Virus record (IMG/VR): IMGVR_UViG_3300007344_000147
Span: 1-30,621 of that record
From: a virus
Direction: 5' to 3' (one strand)
Length of the DNA stretch: 30,621 bases
Part shown: one piece after another, positions 24,301-29,154 of the stretch
Layout of the letters: the number at the start of each line of letters is the position of its first letter
How positions within the stretch are numbered: position 1 is the first letter of the stretch
The notes under the pieces: generated by a model
What the model was told of the DNA's origin: nothing
What the model saw: only the letters and a program-made list of their open reading frames with translations
Databases searched by the model: none
Program-made: the position numbers and the translations under genes

Positions 24301-25837
24301 GTAATGAAATATTTAAAGTGAAAATGTCTTTTACAGATTCAACAACCGCATCATAAGTCTTCAAAGGTCCAGTGATTGATGTTAGTATTGCTTCATCTCC
24401 AGCATAAAATATATGATCATCATACAGAGAGAGTGTATATATGCTATTTTGCTGATTACTAATTGAAATGGATTTAATATTATAAGAAGGTGATATATTA
24501 AATTTCCAATCATTGTACTTTGATTCTTTGAGATCTTTTCCCAAAGTTCTCAAATTAACTCTATTTCCACTAACAATATACCTAGAATTTGGATCAACTA
24601 CTGCTTCGGATAAAACCCCTGTAATTCTAAACTTGATAGGATTTTCGTCATCACCAAAAGTCAATCCACCTTCACAAGTATAATTCAAATAAATGTTTGT
24701 TTTCTTTGAAATGCTTCTTGTTACCAGACAACCTAAAAATTGATTTAAATTTTTTCTTTCATACGTAATTGTCTGGGTTGTATTGTCATCATAGTATACT
24801 ATGAGAGATCCATTCTTTTCTGGAAATCCATATGTACTATCTACAGTTATTTGAGTTGATCCCGGAACAACATCTTCAACAATTATTGTTTTTGGACCAA
24901 TTACAAATTCTCCATAGACTGATCCTCTCAAATTAATATCTTTATTAAAATCAAAATCAAGACCTAAGATATAATAAGTCTGTTCTTCTCTATTGATTGT
25001 TTCAACTTTATTGACAGTTCCATAAGCAGAAGAAATAAATTCTTTGCCATCTACAATTAGAGTATTTTGAAATATTGTAGTATTAACAAGATCTTTTGGA
25101 TCACCATCGATTGCTTCAACAACTAATTGCTGATTTTTTCTATATTGAGCATCTGAAGGTCTAATCAGATAATCCCTTGGTTTAATTACCTGAACATCGT
25201 CACCAAATAACGCTTTAAATAATATTTTATACGAAGCATCTGTTCCCTTTGCAGTATAAAAATCCTTTAATTGCTTTATCAGTATATTTTTATTGATTTT
25301 TAAGGAAGAACCGCTAAAAAAGGATCTATCTTCAAAACCTGGAGCAAACTGAGATTTTATTTTTTTAAAAAATTCATTAATGAATAAAATATTCAAGTTT
25401 TTAACAGTAGAAGAACTTGAATGCTTTTCTGCACTTGTTGATTCAAATTCTAATCCATTTTCATAAGAAGTAATGCCACTAAAACCTCTAATACAATCAT
25501 TGAAGGATGAATAACTTTTTGACTTGTAAAAAATAATTTCACCATCAATTTGAATCAATCCATGTGTATCAGGAAATCCCAATGTATTTTTAACAAAAAT
25601 GCTAGTGTCGGAAAAAGAAACATCCTTAGTTAAAGTTGTAGTTTCAATTAAATTAGTAAGATTGTCAAGTTTAACATACTGGTCAATATTTTGAAGTATA
25701 TCTAAAACCCCTCCCTTATACTCAAGTCCAGAATAATATTCTACAAATAGACTTTCAACTAGAGGATAATTTTCCCTAACGAAATTGGGAAGTTGGTTTT
25801 TTACAACATTACTAATTTTAATCCTTGATTTTTGCAT
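12311..25837 (-). CDS. 7: Giant gp7-like baseplate wedge protein with modular extension (4508 aa)
   Basis: gp7 starts wedge assembly in T4 by binding gp10 and gp8. Here the first 330 or so residues resemble the C-terminal third of T4 gp7 (1032 aa): DFYTAKGTDASYKILFK at about 191-207 matches T4 DFYSTKGIEASYKFLFK, with a preceding helical segment (LVESLFVEYYSGLEY). The gene also lies between 6 and 8, as in T4. The rest is mosaic and repeat-rich: modules of the type GFPDTHGLIQIDGEIIFY (about 72, 320, 3238), H-G-TG-V-Y modules (about 858, 968, 1804, 1967, 3125), Gly-Tyr modules (about 765-850, 1075-1200, 4066, 4190), a YHYH-family domain (about 1275-1390), and a tandem module pair (about 2830-3052). 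No signal peptide or membrane segment is apparent. The start is five bases after the gp6 stop. The gp7 core is well supported; the role of the extension is unknown. Confidence 0.85.
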   Translation of the reverse strand: MQKSRIKISNVVKNQLPNFVRENYPLVESLFVEYYSGLEYKGGVLDILQNIDQYVKLDNLTNLIETTTLTKDVSFSDTSIFVKNTLGFPDTHGLIQIDGEIIFYKSKSYSSFNDCIRGFSGITSYENGLEFESTSAEKHSSSSTVKNLNILFINEFFKKIKSQFAPGFEDRSFFSGSSLKINKNILIKQLKDFYTAKGTDASYKILFKALFGDDVQVIKPRDYLIRPSDAQYRKNQQLVVEAIDGDPKDLVNTTIFQNTLIVDGKEFISSAYGTVNKVETINREEQTYYILGLDFDFNKDINLRGSVYGEFVIGPKTIIVEDVVPGSTQITVDSTYGFPEKNGSLIVYYDDNTTQTITYERKNLNQFLGCLVTRSISKKTNIYLNYTCEGGLTFGDDENPIKFRITGVLSEAVVDPNSRYIVSGNRVNLRTLGKDLKESKYNDWKFNISPSYNIKSISISNQQNSIYTLSLYDDHIFYAGDEAILTSITGPLKTYDAVVESVKDIFTLNISLPLNFDSSQKYKIERKSGKFKFTYNSQTFPESNDIYVTDVQNVYKGTDDVLYVSSQSLPKYGKESIALSDETITLGEDFFITEEINANDSQKIDKILNIGKNSFVTGDALYYQSGPDGNSLNIDQGIYYAKVLGSFNNSTQIKLSSSRNNIDNNIFLDVGLSNSTTRLVGSQNKFFRSTNELIFFQNTTDDEQSNFNRSISPKNIFKKIAKPLEPNERSLTPSGNIGILANGVEIQNYKSNDFIYYGSVDKVEPKSFGSGYDVINPPILNIIDSSGSGASVISHIRGSLNKIEVLDGGFDYDGIPEIRISGGNGANAIAVPNMTVFDHFVEFIAESNQVNLSNYTITFNLKHKFYEGERVRYDYTDVPIEGLQRDVDYFISPDSDFTLKVYGTFLDSINKTNPIILTSLAPGKHYLKSVNKKSKIGSIRVIRSGKNYTNKKLTFKNSNVDLYRNSIKIDDHGYKTGEIVVYNSEGTSISGLTTNTEYYVSVVDNNEFRLCGINTNPSDPKEFNLNRNIFVNFTDFGVGPYILNYQPIKVEIVGDFKNRSLPLDDISAKIIPSFSGELFSTSIENGGSNYGSENILNYNRQPLIEVKNGSGCELSPIIVNGQIKRVLIVNGGSNYNSTPTIEIDGIGSGANLIPKISNGRIIDVVVTSEGINYDSNGTSLRVVSSGSGAAFDISIQRWNVNNVERSIFKNEITSNDIFLYDTKNEDGERITQLTHSYAPRKLRENLLVSRIELDQIFYKKDLEVDFNGNESSESTTHSPIIGWAYDGNPIYGPFGFTNPVGGGLVKKMQSGYSISLKPNRPSTVFFPIGFFVEDYSYFDSGDLDEYNGRLCVTPEYPNGVYAYFSTLGEVDTQFSQKYLRPIFPYFIGNQYKSTPIEFNFDSTTDSSQNSASFEDLGLVRNTNKYKLLSDTAGYDFIFNPIDYEDQLNKVSRTERGIIDEVTIISGGENYSVGDKIKFAKDEFGNESFAEVSEISGKEVEEISLISTKIPNVEFGSSSFSNSVIGVSSDPHNLNDGDLISIIGLDELLTNRKKDISSTITVFTNELILNEQIDVGGISDNFIPKLISVNGNLKESAIRPSDIYQIGDEEFKVLNVIPENSQIRILRTLAGIASHPAGSILVEKPRFFEVSAVDDVSSPVFFGDKNYPINKEIYFDPSVSIGIGTGERSISNILLEIDPLNYQVGISTDTLVSGDPEPKVGLVFNNFINSSNFKIGDFINLTGSSNTEFDNIEEVEVLNVGFSSITIDYNVSDLSTTQINSIVGTGVTSYVQKWIVRNINTRQIYLPNHGLKTGDKIVYSNNTGSQILVSEDKINEFPLTDPSDLYAYVFDQNYIGISTDIVGLTTTGEYLNPVSNATLFYYTNVGSRKYHSIRTDNSDTLVGKIAKNVARVRTLQDPSLFYNESVDIKVKDTSEKTFIVKYNDENRRLVFEPKEFVQTNPIDNTIPISNHGYSTGEKVIHTTDDLTSSIENNKIFYIVVKDDNSFSLSETYQDSISKNPSVIDITITSFGEISQVNPSIELYKNQIINFDLTDKSLSFVNNANSVPAFDFDLYSDENFVNKFIKSEKDDSFTVTKSGKIGVENFAKLRLQINENTPKKLYYKLSLANTNLNIPDSKTEYRVDNENIENDSTLFVLDSVYSGRKRVKSTGSNYFEYFISTRPEKTSYLKTNSSLSYNTSSYSTTGSISKVDVLSRDRKYRVLPGITSITSKTGTGALLFPSSRKIGFVKKVDVQNIGFDYSVDYSLRPTGNLPQLINVEPLSIFKDIEVLTIGKDYTLIPNLIVLDGLTNEFDSQSELKFIPEDYKVEIIQNSSGLFNKTPIIVPINNSNGISVRSVSYNVDSKVLTFILNPSFSSEADFPFDDGDKVLLENFRVNDIIFDPITNEVTINQNVKGINSENYGYALFTVENVNKAIGGSGASFSIDMTDYLEGDEIPGDYRPVNSFGYVVPQSYFPTFNITLQKNNFILGEQVTSTSGFTGIVEYWDRDNEFVSILSDDKFVTGDKITGRTSNLTGVVGTVQFYESEYKTSSSAEVTRGWDTNIGFLNDNSQRIQDSFYYQYFSYDLKSKTQFSEWEDAVSSLNHVSGFKKFSTFEVESFTGEENKTTISYSELNSVSDLISVVDLNSYVDFDMVSENAYLLDGRIASDQIVFNTIPIQDFAESIGNRVLTIDDFSGEFNNIPREEKFVVADRFPIFQTRYRKYFTYVKDKLFFNERQFGILSIIHDDLNGYVNQYGRLDTLEELGNFEFAINGNFGEITFNPFDFEFNDFDIELVSYSLFDTFVGLGSTTTESYELGNIVTIDNQKTTIPSGSTDTIGISTVHLSNRSSKVLVTLNDQTGQFRESVELNLTHNGTDVYITEYGKLYTEAVNPPIGFATYSAEILGSDLIVNATPTVAYGSTLEVNVLNISVADITRTTSGLLALSNTRLESGFVNIPLSPSPTKVEVHQHTLVYGGAYYYLSIEDTTNGIYNSLELTTVNNDLDVYETQFGSVISDDSLVGLGTITTEIVGNRCRLFFTPLPDRNISIRYYYQGVKTITEAPETPDKLILPLNESQINSYTTDYIGTQNAIRRSFELFYKNNRILRRVFNASSFVSVNLFDDTIKIPNHYFSTGEEVVYDPNGDDPIRIALTDIPGIGVTDILPSTLYIIKENDINIRVSASASQALRSVPEYLDLVSYGTGTNHTLTGKRGNSRSLITIDNMIQAPIVSTSFETTLAEPLGLKDVRVKVTNPNVFIGGDVFQVDNEILRVKVVGFGATNTLLVNRFWLGSLPGVHTVGTACTKLVGDYNIVDNTIHFYDPPYGPLPITPKNPKPDEVDFVGISTGSSFSGRIFNKSGEINGENPTYSDNILLDGLSEEFTGITSEFILKEKGLPVSGISTSNLFVLVKNILQTPFDEDSNPEGSFTLSRNLGGETTIVFKQQDEVSNLDDINSTNLPVGGIIVSTGSTFGSGYQPLKTAGATVTIDDTGSISNITIGSTGSGYRLVDGKEIFVSTSSIAVSGTFTLEVVDEKSLFDKLPYSSRALCSTGIGTVYNDVEITAYDPIASTITLSSALDEDIPAGSRISVKLTELSTEIVDIGIRTESSGDYDVNYIGFTTVISGSISTSINFVDPGIAFTSFYDVFDTRASESIAAGSTVLYVNNIKNINNINNYITVNSDFNVKITGIGNTFITLDSPLSTITSNDVVTIRRFSPPNIEFDSPIGYYNIPLIYSSDSPSIGIGTGAKLNILVGEDGSVIDFKFVNNGYGYRPFEILTIPTDGLIGIPTNTQYPFSEFQIFIDDVYDTKFSSWSIGDLQVIDKFDDLFDNRRKIFPIKINGEIKSIRAKKGSAIDIEATLIVLFNDILQVPGEGYEFNGGSIIVFPEPPKFGDTVTIIFYRGNSDVDVIDVDVLENVKIGDSLTITNDVKKLNENERIVSDIVASDFANTFIYSDKGIVEDFNLLRPVLLSKQTEDLVIDGQFIGKDRVYNEASIYPSAKIISEITPSSTEFYVDTLKPFFDNAAETIEDKERNLIKIIDQEQKSPAIGTCQVVNGEVSSILVLDGGEGYTTAPNVSIQYPYFTNPSPIGIGLTNIDNIVGTISTTGISTATIGEFLLGRNSRASGVLAGITSDNFIQVIPTSLNIFEVGEEINLFESGFVADIETLDSTEFATATATISSGSVNSITVTNSGIGYTYGPIKSLRVKTEGLGFPETLNSSNSTFTSARLKTKTGIGQNASADVNLLVDPITQNFIIDRTNINITNKGFRYSVGDILEVDVFDNPGIGETFRNYPLSRPIQFEVSQIETPQISIDPPTVKTEVIPDVSFFGDYGVIVGVTTIASIPIGPVVVPGLVFDLYIPEDSILRDSAFIGNTVVGSAITVSQLDLGDYFSISNANIANSPNTTYNNAGNVIGISTNLNNIYQVIFPAVTVNKFSPKYGNILVRRIICAVSTLYDDFGASYINDIGQFSWGKISNLSKRIDPKSFLIDNNPIVQRVNPLKFSNYDYEP
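16680..17350 (-). repeat. Diverged tandem module pair in the gp7-like protein
   Basis: Two adjacent protein segments share a pattern. Copy 1 (about residues 2830-2915) has SSKVLVTLND, then ELNLTHNGTDVYITEYG, then ATYSAEILGS. Copy 2 (about 2951-3052) has PTKVEVHQHT, then ELTTVNNDLDVYETQFG, then GTITTEIVGN. The order and spacing of K-V-x-V, E-L, D-V-Y-x-T-x-(Y/F)-G and E-I-(L/V)-G elements agree, although the DNA has diverged. I read this as an old internal duplication of a beta-rich module. Confidence 0.55.
21675..22012 (-). other. YHYH-family domain in the gp7-like protein
   Basis: Residues about 1275-1390 contain HSPIIGWAYDGNPIYGPFG, followed by FFPIGFFVEDYSYF, DLDEYNGRLCVTPEYPNG and FPYFIGNQYKS. 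These are the hallmark blocks, in order, of the YHYH domain family found in marine bacterial and cyanophage proteins of unknown function. The tetrapeptide that names the family, usually after PNG-T, reads YAYF here, so both the expected first-Tyr-His and final His positions are altered. This is a domain inside the larger gene. Confidence 0.75.
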
Positions 25838-25842
25838 TTCTA

Positions 25843-27756
25843 TTATTCTCTAATTAATTTTCCATTCGTATAACTTGAGGTTGTAATATAGTTACTTCCG
25901 GAAATATCATTTCCGGAAGAAATATTGTCAGGAACAGAAGTGACTGTTAGTTTATTAGTATCAAGTTGTAAATATAAATCTTGCAATCCAATGACGTCAT
26001 TGGATTTTGGAGTCACTGAAATTTCAACAATGGATTCTCCACTATCTATAACAGTTGAAACTATGTTAATTGGATTTAAAAGTACCTCACCTTTCACATA
26101 ATCTACAGTTCCTACAGATTGTCTGACCTGTATTGGATTTTCGGATTCTGTTGATAATTTAAACAAAAATAGATTTCCAGTTTTCTGGTCTGGATTTGGT
26201 TTATCTGCAATATAAACTACGCCAGTAATTCCAGAAACAGAAAAACCAGAAGTTTTTATGTTGTATCCACTTAAACTATTGATATGAATTTGGTTACCAA
26301 AACAAATTTCATATTCTGCAAATTGATTAACTGATGCTCTAAAATCCCTTCTTAAAGAAACTTTTGTAATATTTGAAGTGATTGACTTGTCACTCTGATC
26401 AATTATATTCAAAACTTTACTATATTTAAATCTGATATCACTCTGATCAGACTCAAGAGATTTTGAATATTTTTCTAAATTGGAAATTACTTTATTTTTT
26501 GGAGTTTGACCATTATCAGTTAAGTTTTCATTATAATAAATTGTACTATCAAGTTCAATGTATAAGTATTTTAAATCAATAACATCAACTACAATTCCAG
26601 CAACAGTATATTTTCTAAGCATATTCTTCAAATTCTGAGCTGCACTTGAAGATAAAAATGTTCCACTTTGAGGTTTGACCGCGACAAAAACTTTTCCATA
26701 TCTTGGCGGATTTAAATCTTCTCCACCAAAAACGTTTACAGATTCTAATTCTGGAAAAATTCTTGGAACAATTGCCTTGAAGTCATTTGCTGTTACTGCT
26801 CTATTTTGTGAAGAGTAGTATTTTGGCGAATAATTTCTAATTGATTGAACAGATTCAATCTCATTACCACCATAAGATGTAGTATTTGTTTCAATTGTGG
26901 AGATTCCCCTAGTAACTAAACCAGTATTAGAGTTTAATTTTCCAGTAAAGGTAAACTGAGATAGATTATTTCCAAGTGGTCCATTAGAAACAACGTATGA
27001 TGCTTTAATTAAATTATTATTTTCTAATTTATTTCCAAAAATTCCATCTCCAAAAATTAATTCATATTTTTGATCGGCAATTTCTTGAATGAAAAATATC
27101 TTTGAATCTGATTCAACATCAATAATATCTTGTGCTAACTTATATCGAGTTGAAATCGTACTTAAAGAATTTTTAAATACAGACACTGATAAAGTGCTTA
27201 TGTCAACATTTGCATTGTCAATAATATATCTTTGAGGTGGATTAGGTATTAATGAACTTACGAAAAACTCACTTGATAACAAAGTTCCTTCACAAATTTC
27301 AATATTATCAAAGAATGCAATTCCATTTACAACAGGAACTGTAATATCTTCTTTTATGACAAAAGTATAACTTTCCCCACTAAAATCAGATTCTGTAGTG
27401 CATACAATTCCTTTAGATAGAGTTACAATTCTTGGAATTGATGGATAATCAGATACATCAACGAAAAATGATATATTTGCTTTTGCTGCAGTTCTTGATC
27501 TTGGAACATAACCAATATTTCTTGCTAGTGAAACTACATTTTCTCTAAGAGTTGCACTATCAATAAAAACTTCACCGCTAACCATGTTAGCATTGTATGA
27601 AGAGATGTATGTATTATAAGCAAGAATATCTATCAAGACCGACAAATTCGATCCTTCAAAATCATAATCCGTAAAATCTGAACTTGATCGAAGGTAATCT
27701 TTAATTGATGACCTTATTTGATCAAAGTCTAAGTCTGTAAAATTTATTATTGCCAT
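25843..27756 (-). CDS. 6: Baseplate wedge protein gp6 (J-like)
   Basis: gp6 forms the ring that ties wedges together in the inner baseplate and belongs to the Baseplate_J superfamily. The protein is 637 aa; T4 gp6 is 660 aa. The N-terminal part has FTDLDFDQIRSSIKDYLRSS, DYDFEGSNLSVLIDILAYNT and SLARNIGYVPRSRTAAKA, the conserved J-family pattern. A central block, NRAVTANDFKAIVPRIFPE at about 318-336, leads to VNVFGGEDLNPPRYGKVFV, the usual J-family signature. No large insertion is evident, unlike its neighbours gp7 and gp8. The ATG directly abuts the gp25 stop (TAA then ATG), and the gp7-like gene starts five bases after its stop, so gp25, gp6 and gp7 are almost certainly cotranscribed and coupled. 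The assignment is firm. Confidence 0.95.
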   Translation of the reverse strand: MAIINFTDLDFDQIRSSIKDYLRSSSDFTDYDFEGSNLSVLIDILAYNTYISSYNANMVSGEVFIDSATLRENVVSLARNIGYVPRSRTAAKANISFFVDVSDYPSIPRIVTLSKGIVCTTESDFSGESYTFVIKEDITVPVVNGIAFFDNIEICEGTLLSSEFFVSSLIPNPPQRYIIDNANVDISTLSVSVFKNSLSTISTRYKLAQDIIDVESDSKIFFIQEIADQKYELIFGDGIFGNKLENNNLIKASYVVSNGPLGNNLSQFTFTGKLNSNTGLVTRGISTIETNTTSYGGNEIESVQSIRNYSPKYYSSQNRAVTANDFKAIVPRIFPELESVNVFGGEDLNPPRYGKVFVAVKPQSGTFLSSSAAQNLKNMLRKYTVAGIVVDVIDLKYLYIELDSTIYYNENLTDNGQTPKNKVISNLEKYSKSLESDQSDIRFKYSKVLNIIDQSDKSITSNITKVSLRRDFRASVNQFAEYEICFGNQIHINSLSGYNIKTSGFSVSGITGVVYIADKPNPDQKTGNLFLFKLSTESENPIQVRQSVGTVDYVKGEVLLNPINIVSTVIDSGESIVEISVTPKSNDVIGLQDLYLQLDTNKLTVTSVPDNISSGNDISGSNYITTSSYTNGKLIRE

Positions 27757-28158
27757 TTATCGGGTTGGCTGTAATACAAAAACTAACTGTTGTGGTGGAA
27801 CATCTATACCTATAATGTTATATCTAATAGTAACATTAAATTCATTGTTATCAAAATTAGGTTCAACCAAAACTTTCGTTAAAGAAACTCTTGGTTCATA
27901 AGATCTAATAGTACTTTCAATTTGAGATTTAATTGTACTTGCAGAAATTGCATCTATATTTTCAAACAGCGACTGGCTAATGTCAGATCCAACATCTGGA
28001 TTAAAAAATCTTTCCCCTGGTAGGGTTAATACTAAATTACGAACTGACCTAGCAATCGCCGTTTCATTCTTAAGAGCCAAAACATCGAAAGTCAATGGAC
28101 TGACCTGAAGAGATAAACTAATATCCTTGAATGATTTACTAATTCTCTCTAAAGGCAT
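27757..28158 (-). CDS. 25: Baseplate wedge protein gp25
   Basis: gp25 sits beside gp6 and gp53 in the inner baseplate and seeds sheath assembly; it is the phage counterpart of the type VI secretion TssE protein. The 133-aa length equals the T4 protein (132 aa) almost exactly. The key motif LPGERFFNPDVGSDISQSLF lies at 47-66, and the family pattern I-x-x-YEPRVSL follows at about 84-94. The motif LxTxxGERxxxPxxG is diagnostic. There is no strong Shine-Dalgarno sequence before the start; a possible late promoter octamer lies 25 bases upstream. It stands at the head of the wedge operon gp25-gp6-gp7. Despite the family name 'lysozyme-like', no catalytic residues are expected. Confidence 0.95.
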   Translation of the reverse strand: MPLERISKSFKDISLSLQVSPLTFDVLALKNETAIARSVRNLVLTLPGERFFNPDVGSDISQSLFENIDAISASTIKSQIESTIRSYEPRVSLTKVLVEPNFDNNEFNVTIRYNIIGIDVPPQQLVFVLQPTR

Positions 28159-28182
28159 TTATATAAAGATATAGTCTCAAAT

Positions 28183-28190
28183 TATTTATT
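28183..28190 (-). promoter_or_regulatory. Possible late promoter before gp25
   Basis: The minus strand reads AATAAATA, matching the relaxed cyanophage late consensus NATAAATA. It overlaps the stop codon of the 86-aa gene and lies 25 bases before the gp25 ATG. The position at the head of the wedge operon supports it; the low sequence complexity of the region weakens it. Confidence 0.4.
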
Positions 28191-28449
28191 AAGGATTTTG
28201 ACCGTAAAATGGTTCAGTCCCATAAGACCAATCATCATAGTCATTATCATTGCGAATTTTCTCATGAATTTCATTCTGGTGAGCAAAATCGTGCTTTTTT
28301 GGAGTAATATCGTCGTTATTAATCTCCCTGAGCATCTGTTTTTTAGAATCTGATGATGTTTTGCACCAATAATCAGTGATCAGACTCGTTGTTCCCCAAA
28401 TTTCTTTCATATAATTTACGTCCCTATCTGGATTTGGTTGAATTGCCAT
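28189..28449 (-). CDS. Conserved hypothetical protein (86 aa)
   Basis: I cannot assign a function. The protein is 86 aa, acidic and polar, with many Asn, Asp and Lys residues and a C-terminal aromatic-acidic stretch (DNDYDDWSYGTEPFYGQNP). One Cys (WCKTSSDSKKQ) is present; there is no membrane segment or signal peptide. The start MAIQPNPDRDVNYMKEIWG is preceded by AAAGGAAC about nine bases upstream, a reasonable ribosome binding site, so the first ATG is preferred. It lies between the 151-aa gene and gp25 in the same direction. I considered gp53, which often lies near gp25, but it is far too short and shares no recognisable motif. A small protein expressed with the late structural genes is as much as can be said. 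Confidence 0.75.
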   Translation of the reverse strand: MAIQPNPDRDVNYMKEIWGTTSLITDYWCKTSSDSKKQMLREINNDDITPKKHDFAHQNEIHEKIRNDNDYDDWSYGTEPFYGQNP

Positions 28450-28496
28450 CTGTTTGTTCCTTTTTTGAGGGTTAAACAGAACTTTTTAAGGGGTTT

Positions 28497-28952
28497 CTAT
28501 CCCTTTTGAGGTATTTTATGGTCTTTACCTAGAATTTCCTCAAGCAGTTCCTTGTTCCAATGCTCATAATATTTGGTTTTTGATAGATTTTCTCTAGATT
28601 TTTCTAATTTTTCTCTAGATTGAGATAAAATTAAATTATATTTACCATTATTTGTTTGAATACCTTGTATAAAAGTTTTATAATGACCACAATCCTCTAA
28701 AAATATGTAGTCTTTGTAGATATTATTGTAGATTTCGCACCACATCTGTATTGCAGAAGCATCTAGGTAGTCCTCAACAACAAAAATGACGACATCATAC
28801 CCCTTTAAAGGCATAATATCGTCAATATTTGATAGTATAATTTTATAAGAAGCAGTTGAAGAGAAGGGGCAAATTGCAAAATTACCCAATTCGGGTCTTA
28901 ATTTTGATATTTTGAAGATCCAATTCTGGATATGCTCTTCAATTTCCTTCAT
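28497..28952 (-). CDS. Hypothetical protein (151 aa), start set by strong RBS
   Basis: I do not recognise this protein. From the chosen start it begins MKEIEEHIQNWIFKISKLRP, then ELGNFAICPFSSTASYKII, a hydrophobic strand pair around DVVIFVVEDYLDASAIQMW, then FLEDCGHYKTFIQGIQTNN, and ends in a charged helix (SREKLEKSRENLSKTKYYE). It looks like a soluble alpha/beta protein; the CPF and EDCGH Cys/His residues could bind a ligand or metal, but that is speculation. The frame is open further upstream to an ATG at 29117, giving 206 aa, but that extension would lie across the 46-aa gene in another frame. GAGGGGGA lies eight bases before the ATG at 28952, which decides the start. Confidence 0.75.
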   Translation of the reverse strand: MKEIEEHIQNWIFKISKLRPELGNFAICPFSSTASYKIILSNIDDIMPLKGYDVVIFVVEDYLDASAIQMWCEIYNNIYKDYIFLEDCGHYKTFIQGIQTNNGKYNLILSQSREKLEKSRENLSKTKYYEHWNKELLEEILGKDHKIPQKG

Positions 28953-28960
28953 TTTGGATT

Positions 28961-28968
28961 TCCCCCTC
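28961..28968 (-). promoter_or_regulatory. Strong Shine-Dalgarno site for the 151-aa gene
   Basis: The minus strand reads AGAGGGGGAAATCCAAAATG, with the purine block eight bases before the ATG at 28950-28952. This is one of the clearest ribosome binding sites in the window and fixes the start against a longer open frame. A 7-bp stem with a 3-base loop (28970-28986) lies directly upstream of it. Confidence 0.7.
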
Positions 28969-29013
28969 TTCTTTTGCCTCAAAAGAGAGACTTTGGATGA
29001 CCGGATATAAGAA

Positions 29014-29154
29014 TCAACCCTGTCCCCTACTACGCTTACGTGCTTTATTACGAGAAGTTGCAGCATACTTGGTATGTTTGCCAGAACCCTGCCGTGTTTT
29101 TTTGGGTTTTGATTCAATTAAAACACCACCATTAAAAGAAGGTCTCTTAGCCAT
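29014..29154 (-). CDS. Small, very basic conserved protein (46 aa)
   Basis: The frame from ATG at 29152-29154 to TGA at 29014-29016 encodes 46 residues, beginning MAKRPSFNGGVLIESKPKKT and continuing RQGSGKHTKYAATSRNKARK before ending in RSRGQG. About a third of residues are Lys or Arg and acidic residues are nearly absent, so it should bind nucleic acid or another polyanion. I recall proteins of this pattern (KKTRQG-GK-TKYAATSRN-A-K) from T4-like cyanophages, without a known function. Its start overlaps the stop of the 40-aa gene by eight bases, implying coupling, and the ribosome binding site may be the GGAGGAAAT inside that gene, six bases upstream. It lacks a membrane segment. The basic composition and likely conservation make it a real gene rather than a chance frame. 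Confidence 0.8.
   Translation of the reverse strand: MAKRPSFNGGVLIESKPKKTRQGSGKHTKYAATSRNKARKRSRGQG

Noticed and set aside
28155-28163. TATAAATG at the gp25 start, like a late promoter
   Set aside because: It contains the start codon itself, so a transcript beginning downstream of it would lack the gp25 start. The octamer at 28183-28190 is better placed.
28189-28449. The 86-aa gene as gp53
   Set aside because: gp53 proteins are about twice as long and none of their features are visible. Nearness to gp25 alone is not enough.
28487-28506. Possible terminator hairpin (AAGGG and CCCTT arms) at the end of the 151-aa gene
   Set aside because: The stem is only five pairs, the loop is eight bases, and no T-run follows on the minus strand. 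It also overlaps the stop codon.
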